Assembly: GCA_022790855.1 (NCBI GenBank)
Contig: JAAVYA010000035.1
Span: 1 to 64,000 of the forward strand
Reading direction: 5' to 3'
Source: Lachnospiraceae bacterium
Lineage (GTDB): Bacteria; Bacillota; Clostridia; Lachnospirales; Lachnospiraceae
DNA: 64,000 nucleotides
Under the pieces are notes generated by a model. The model did not search any database, was not told where the DNA came from, and saw nothing but the letters and a program-made list of their open reading frames with translations. The position numbers were made by a program, and so were the translations under genes. Below, piece after piece: positions 59,755 to 64,000 of this stretch; positions within the stretch are counted from its first letter, which is position 1; every line of letters begins with the position of its first letter.

Positions 59755-61791
59755 ATGAAAAAGGCAGATGCAGGGATTGCTCTATACTTACTGGCAGCCG
59801 TTATATTTTTTATCATTCCCATTCCCTCCATACTGTTAGACATTATGCTGGCGTTTAATATAGCAATTGCGCTGGTAGTTTTGATGAATGCGCTTTTTGT
59901 ACAGGAAGTGCTGGATATGTCCTTTTTCCCCACCTTATTGCTGTTCACAACGATTTTCAGGATTTCCTTGAATGTATCTTCAACGCGTCTGATTCTGACC
60001 ACTGGAAATCCCGGTAATGTTGTCCGCACATTTGGACAGTTTGTAGGCGGGGATAATATTATCATAGGTGCAATTGTATTTATTGTACTGATTTTGATTC
60101 AGTTTATTGTAATCAATAAAGGTTCCGAGCGTGTGGCTGAGGTAACGGCACGTTTTACATTGGATGCTATGCCTGGTAAGCAGATGGCCATTGACGCGGA
60201 CTTGAATACCGGAACGATCAATGAAAAACAGGCCAGAGAACGCAGAGAAAAGATTCAGATGGAATCTTCCTTTTTTGGTTCCATGGATGGTGCTACCAAG
60301 TATGTAAAGGGAGATGCCACCGCAGGGTTGATAATTACCATGATCAACTTGGTAGGCGGAACAGTTTTGGGCGTCATGAACCAGAATTTGGAGATAGGGG
60401 ACGCATTACAGCAATTTGGTGTTTTGACCATTGGTGACGGACTGGTCAGCCAGATTCCGTCTCTTTTGATTTCTCTCTCCACTGGTATTTTGGTTACGAA
60501 AGCATCAAAAGAAGCAGATTTTGGCGGCGCTTTGGTGAAGCAGTTATTTGGAATACCAAAGGTGTTATATATTGTAGGCGGAGTATTGATTTTTCTGGGT
60601 ATTGTAACACCTTTGGAATGGTGGCTGTTTGTAGTTTTGGGCATTGTATTTATCGTATGCGGCCGGAAGGTGGACAGCAGTATTGCTATTGGTGAGATTG
60701 AGGAGGCTGTGGATACCGCTGAGTCGGAAGCCGAAGAAATCCGAAGGCCGGAAAATGTGGTGTCTTTATTACATGTGGATCCGATTGAACTGGAATTTGG
60801 ATACGGTATCATTCCATTGGCAGATGTGAACCAGGGTGGAGACCTTTTGGACCGGGTAGTTATGATCCGCAGGCAGATTGCTTTGGAGCTTGGTACGGTT
60901 GTGCCGATCATTCGCCTCCGTGATAATATTCAGTTGAATCCTAATCAATATATTATTAAAATAAAGGGGATTCAGGTAACGGAAGGAGAAATTCTGTTCG
61001 ACCATTACATGGCTATGAATCCGGGATTTGTGGAGGAGGAAATTACAGGTATTCCTACCTTTGAACCATCTTTTCATCTTCCGGCTATTTGGATTACTGA
61101 GAGCCAGAGAGAGCGGGCGGAAAGCCTTGGTTATACCGTGGTAGATCCTCCGTCCATTATAGCGACTCATTTGACAGAAGTGATCAAAGGACACCTGGCA
61201 GAGCTTCTTACCAGACAGGATGTACAGAATCTGGTTAATAATATCAAAGAAGAGCATTCCGCATTGATTGATGAACTGATGCCGAAATTACTTGGAATCG
61301 GTGAGATACAGAAGGTGTTACAGAATCTTTTGAGAGAGGGAATTTCCATTCGGGACCTGCTTACAATTTTTGAGACCTTGGCAGATCATGCAGCTACTAC
61401 AAGGGATACGGATGTCTTGACGGAATATGCAAGACAAAGCTTGAAACGGGCAATTTCCAACAAGTATTTCCCTGCTAATGAGGTGACCAATGTCATTACG
61501 CTGGATCCGAAGTTGGAACAGGAAATCATGGGTTCTGTAAAACAGACGGAGCAGGGAGCATATTTGACCCTGGATCCGGAAAAAACAAAAGCAGTTATGT
61601 CCTCCGTGGAGCTGGAGGTTGCAAAGTTGGAGAATATGGGCAGGAATGCAATTATTATTACATCTCCTATCGTGCGTATGTATTTTAAAAAGTTGACGGA
61701 AGATTACTTTAAAGATCTTGTAGTTGTTTCTTATAATGAGATTGAATCAAATATTGAATTACAATCAGTAGGGATGGTGAGCTTAGCGTGA
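59755..61791 (+). CDS. flhA: Flagellar export gate protein FlhA
   Basis: A 678-aa export gate forming a nonameric ring. Eight membrane helices in the first ~310 residues with NVSSTRLILTTGNPGNVVRTFGQFVGGDN and the FHIPEP region GSERVAEVTARFTLDAMPGKQMAIDADLN-type; cytoplasmic domain with VDPIELEFGYGIIPLAD, HLTEVIKGHLAELLTRQDVQ. RBS AAGGAGGAAAG. The stop overlaps the flhF start (GTGA). Confidence 0.96.
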   Translation: MKKADAGIALYLLAAVIFFIIPIPSILLDIMLAFNIAIALVVLMNALFVQEVLDMSFFPTLLLFTTIFRISLNVSSTRLILTTGNPGNVVRTFGQFVGGDNIIIGAIVFIVLILIQFIVINKGSERVAEVTARFTLDAMPGKQMAIDADLNTGTINEKQARERREKIQMESSFFGSMDGATKYVKGDATAGLIITMINLVGGTVLGVMNQNLEIGDALQQFGVLTIGDGLVSQIPSLLISLSTGILVTKASKEADFGGALVKQLFGIPKVLYIVGGVLIFLGIVTPLEWWLFVVLGIVFIVCGRKVDSSIAIGEIEEAVDTAESEAEEIRRPENVVSLLHVDPIELEFGYGIIPLADVNQGGDLLDRVVMIRRQIALELGTVVPIIRLRDNIQLNPNQYIIKIKGIQVTEGEILFDHYMAMNPGFVEEEITGIPTFEPSFHLPAIWITESQRERAESLGYTVVDPPSIIATHLTEVIKGHLAELLTRQDVQNLVNNIKEEHSALIDELMPKLLGIGEIQKVLQNLLREGISIRDLLTIFETLADHAATTRDTDVLTEYARQSLKRAISNKYFPANEVTNVITLDPKLEQEIMGSVKQTEQGAYLTLDPEKTKAVMSSVELEVAKLENMGRNAIIITSPIVRMYFKKLTEDYFKDLVVVSYNEIESNIELQSVGMVSLA

Positions 61792-63044
61792 TAATCAAAA
61801 AATTTCAGGGAAAGACGGAAGAAGAGGCTACAGCGAAAGCAAAGGAAGAATTGGGATTAAAGACGGTTATTATGAATGTAAAAGAGATAAGGCCCAAGGG
61901 AATTTTGCGGATGTTTAAAAGCTCTGTATATGAAGTGACGGCGGCCCTGGAGGAAGAGGAGGCGGAGGTGATACCTTCCAAAGCTATGATGTCTCCCCTT
62001 CATCGTCATGATACGGTCAATATGGTTGCAGATGAAAAAATTGTGGTTCCGGCGCCAGATCGGGAAGCTCCTGATTTCGGAGGTATGATATCCCAGATTC
62101 AGAGAGAGAAAAGCGCGGAGACAAATGGACTGGAAGAAAAATTGGAAACGCTGCAGAATCTTTTGGAAAAGAAATTGGTGCCGCAAGAGAACGATGCAAA
62201 AGAATCGTTTCTAAAAGAAGATCCGATCAAGGAACAGGCTTCTAAAGATGAGGGATTCGTTTTTGTTAAAATGTTATACGGTATTTTATTGGAAAATGAA
62301 GTAAATGAAAAGTATGTGAATCAGATCATGGATGAGAACGAGAAAATTATGCGCAATGGGATGAGTGTAGATTTTGTTCTTTCCAATATCTACCAAAAGA
62401 TGATTTTAAAGCTGGGGCAGCCTAAGACCATCGAATTATCCGATAAAAAACCAAAGGTTGCGTTTTTTATAGGCCCTACCGGGGTGGGAAAGACTACTAC
62501 GATTGCAAAAATCGCCTCTAAATTCAAAGTAGAACATGGGAAACGCGTAGCGCTGTTGACAGCGGATACTTATAGGATCGCAGCGGCAGAACAGTTACGC
62601 ACTTATGCGAATATATTGGACACTCCTTTGACCATTGTTTATTCTGCCGAGGAGCTGAATGAGGCTTTGGAGCGAGTGGCGGATTATGACCTGGTTTTGA
62701 TTGATACGGCGGGATTTTCCCATCGGAACCAGGAACAAAGAGAAGAAATGAAAAAGCTGATTGACCTTGTAGATGATTCCTATGAGAAAGAAATTTATTT
62801 GGTATTAAGCGCCACGACCAAATATCGGGATTTGGTGGAGATCGCGGATATCTATAAAGAAATCTTTGATTTTAGGATGGTATTTACAAAACTAGATGAA
62901 ACCTCTTGTTATGGAAATATTTTCAACATGAAGATGTATACGGGAGCAGATTTGTCTTATTCTACTTATGGACAGAACGTGCCGGAAGACATTGAAGTGT
63001 TTGATACTCAGAAGATGGTGAAAATGCTGCTTGGAGGGAAGTAA
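61788..63044 (+). CDS. flhF: Flagellar SRP-like GTPase FlhF
   Basis: A 418-aa protein controlling flagellar placement. N-terminal basic B domain (KKFQGKTEEEATAKAKEELG), N domain (~150-220), GTPase with FFIGPTGVGKTTTIAKIASKF (G1), TADTYRIAAAEQLRTYA, LIDTAGFSHRN (G3), FTKLDET (G4). GTG start overlaps the flhA stop. Confidence 0.95.
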   Translation: MIIKKFQGKTEEEATAKAKEELGLKTVIMNVKEIRPKGILRMFKSSVYEVTAALEEEEAEVIPSKAMMSPLHRHDTVNMVADEKIVVPAPDREAPDFGGMISQIQREKSAETNGLEEKLETLQNLLEKKLVPQENDAKESFLKEDPIKEQASKDEGFVFVKMLYGILLENEVNEKYVNQIMDENEKIMRNGMSVDFVLSNIYQKMILKLGQPKTIELSDKKPKVAFFIGPTGVGKTTTIAKIASKFKVEHGKRVALLTADTYRIAAAEQLRTYANILDTPLTIVYSAEELNEALERVADYDLVLIDTAGFSHRNQEQREEMKKLIDLVDDSYEKEIYLVLSATTKYRDLVEIADIYKEIFDFRMVFTKLDETSCYGNIFNMKMYTGADLSYSTYGQNVPEDIEVFDTQKMVKMLLGGK

Positions 63045-63047
63045 AGT

Positions 63048-63941
63048 ATGGATCAGGCCGAACAATTGAGGAACATAATCAAACAGAGGAACCGGGACCC
63101 GGAAAAGAAAGCACGCGTGATTACCATTACAAGCGGCAAAGGTGGAGTTGGTAAGTCGAATGCGGCGGTCAATTTGGCAGTGCAGCTACGGAAGCTGGAT
63201 CAAAAAGTAATTATTTTTGATGCAGACTTTGGATTGGCTAATGTAGAAGTTATGTTTGGAGCAATTCCCAAATATAATTTAAGTGATTTGATTTACCGGG
63301 GGAAGCAGATCAAGGATATTATAACGTCCGGGCCTATGGATATTGGGTTTATTTCCGGGGGTTCCGGTATCACAGGCGTTAATAATTTATCCAGAGATCA
63401 AATTGCTTTCTTAGTACATAACCTGAAAGCTTTGGATCAAATTGCGGACATTATTTTAATTGATACGGGTGCGGGGATAGCTGACAGTGTTCTGGAATTT
63501 GTGTTGGCAAGTCCGGAGGTACTGCTGATCACTACGCCGGATCCTAGTTCTTTGACAGACTCTTATTCCCTGCTGAAGGCGTTGCATCGCAATCCAAATT
63601 TCCGCAAAGAGGAAGCCGCTATCAAAGTAATTGCCAATCGTGTAACTACCGTGGATGATGGGTGGGCTGTATTTGATAAGCTTCATGCGATCGTAAGCCA
63701 GTTCCTGAATGGAAGCTTGGAGTATCTGGGAATGGTTCCCATGGATTCTGCTGTGGAAAAAGCTATCCGTCAGCAGATTCCGGTGGCTATCTGGAATCCG
63801 GAAGCCAAATCTTCCAGGGCATTTGCGAATCTTGCAGAAGACCTTTTACACAGGACGTCGTATCATTCCAATGAAAAACAGGGAATCACACAGCTTTTTT
63901 ATGAAATAATCATTAAAAGATTTCGAGGTGGTGCAAAATGA
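63048..63941 (+). CDS. flhG: Flagellar number regulator FlhG (MinD-like ATPase, YlxH)
   Basis: A 297-aa MinD/ParA-type ATPase that partners FlhF. Deviant Walker A TSGKGGVGKSNAAVNLA, Walker A' IIFDADFGLANVEVMFG, ILIDTGAGIADSVLEF. The N-terminal activation helix contains DQAEQLRNIIKQ, the FlhF-stimulating DQAxxLR motif. It starts 3 nt after flhF; the stop overlaps the next ATG (ATGA). Confidence 0.95.
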   Translation: MDQAEQLRNIIKQRNRDPEKKARVITITSGKGGVGKSNAAVNLAVQLRKLDQKVIIFDADFGLANVEVMFGAIPKYNLSDLIYRGKQIKDIITSGPMDIGFISGGSGITGVNNLSRDQIAFLVHNLKALDQIADIILIDTGAGIADSVLEFVLASPEVLLITTPDPSSLTDSYSLLKALHRNPNFRKEEAAIKVIANRVTTVDDGWAVFDKLHAIVSQFLNGSLEYLGMVPMDSAVEKAIRQQIPVAIWNPEAKSSRAFANLAEDLLHRTSYHSNEKQGITQLFYEIIIKRFRGGAK

Positions 63942-64000
63942 TATCGTCTATTTTAAAAGTTGGCGACCGATTGGATATCCGATTTTTACAACAGGTGAGG
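63938..64000 (+). CDS. Start of a probable PilZ/YcgR-like flagellar brake protein (partial)
   Basis: Twenty-one codons (MISSILKVGDRLDI...) remain before the window ends. The N-terminal 'GDxIDI' and the place right after flhG match the YcgR/DgrA-type c-di-GMP receptor genes of Lachnospiraceae fla operons, usually followed by che genes. RBS CGAGGTGGTG. The PilZ domain itself is outside, so the call is positional. Confidence 0.5.
   Translation, partial: MISSILKVGDRLDIRFLQQVR

Overview
The window looks like the chromosome of a spore-forming, motile, strictly anaerobic member of the Lachnospiraceae (Clostridia). The reasons are cotJ spore-coat genes, an intact sigK, a group-B-like [FeFe]-hydrogenase, CodY, the Firmicutes order dprA-topA-codY-flgB, and a long fla operon carrying fliY, flbD and a MotE-like gene. 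This is inference from gene content; no 16S gene is present.

Region 1 (1-8.1 kb). At the left edge the 3' end of a large serine recombinase runs into a cotJC gene that is cut after about 60 codons, which is the layout of a skin-like or prophage element inside a sporulation gene. cotJB and cotJA follow on the minus strand. Then come feoAB (ferrous iron uptake), the hydrogenase, and a PadR-DUF2812-ABC exporter operon whose promoter carries two identical-arm 21-bp palindromes.

Region 2 (8.1-21.9 kb). Two response regulators with HD-GYP output domains and a large hybrid histidine kinase are followed after only 15 bp by a sugar nucleotidyltransferase and an N-acetylhexosamine 1-kinase. A convergent AraC regulator comes next, then an ABC sugar importer (binding lipoprotein, two permeases), a 59-aa membrane protein and a GH112 phosphorylase. 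Together these form a galacto-N-biose/lacto-N-biose (mucin or milk-glycan disaccharide) uptake and phosphorolysis locus. galE and galT are not in the window.

Region 3 (22-32 kb) is mixed. It holds gltX, a UvrD-type helicase with a one-base insertion in its Walker A motif, a PD-(D/E)XK 'transposase-like' gene with a coiled-coil tail, and the remains of an MFS efflux gene that still has a textbook translational attenuator with an 11-aa leader peptide. DUF1292, a GH13-like protein that has lost its catalytic residues, TraX, a DUF5662-like protein and trpS follow.

Region 4 (32.2-64 kb) is core genome: sigK, comM/yifB, dprA, topA, codY, then a continuous flagellar operon: flgB flgC fliE fliF fliG fliH fliI fliJ motE-like fliK flgD (TIGR02530) flgE flbD motA motB fliL fliM fliY cheY fliO fliP fliQ fliR flhB flhA flhF flhG, and the first codons of a probable PilZ/YcgR-type brake gene at the right edge. 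No tRNA, rRNA or CRISPR array was seen.
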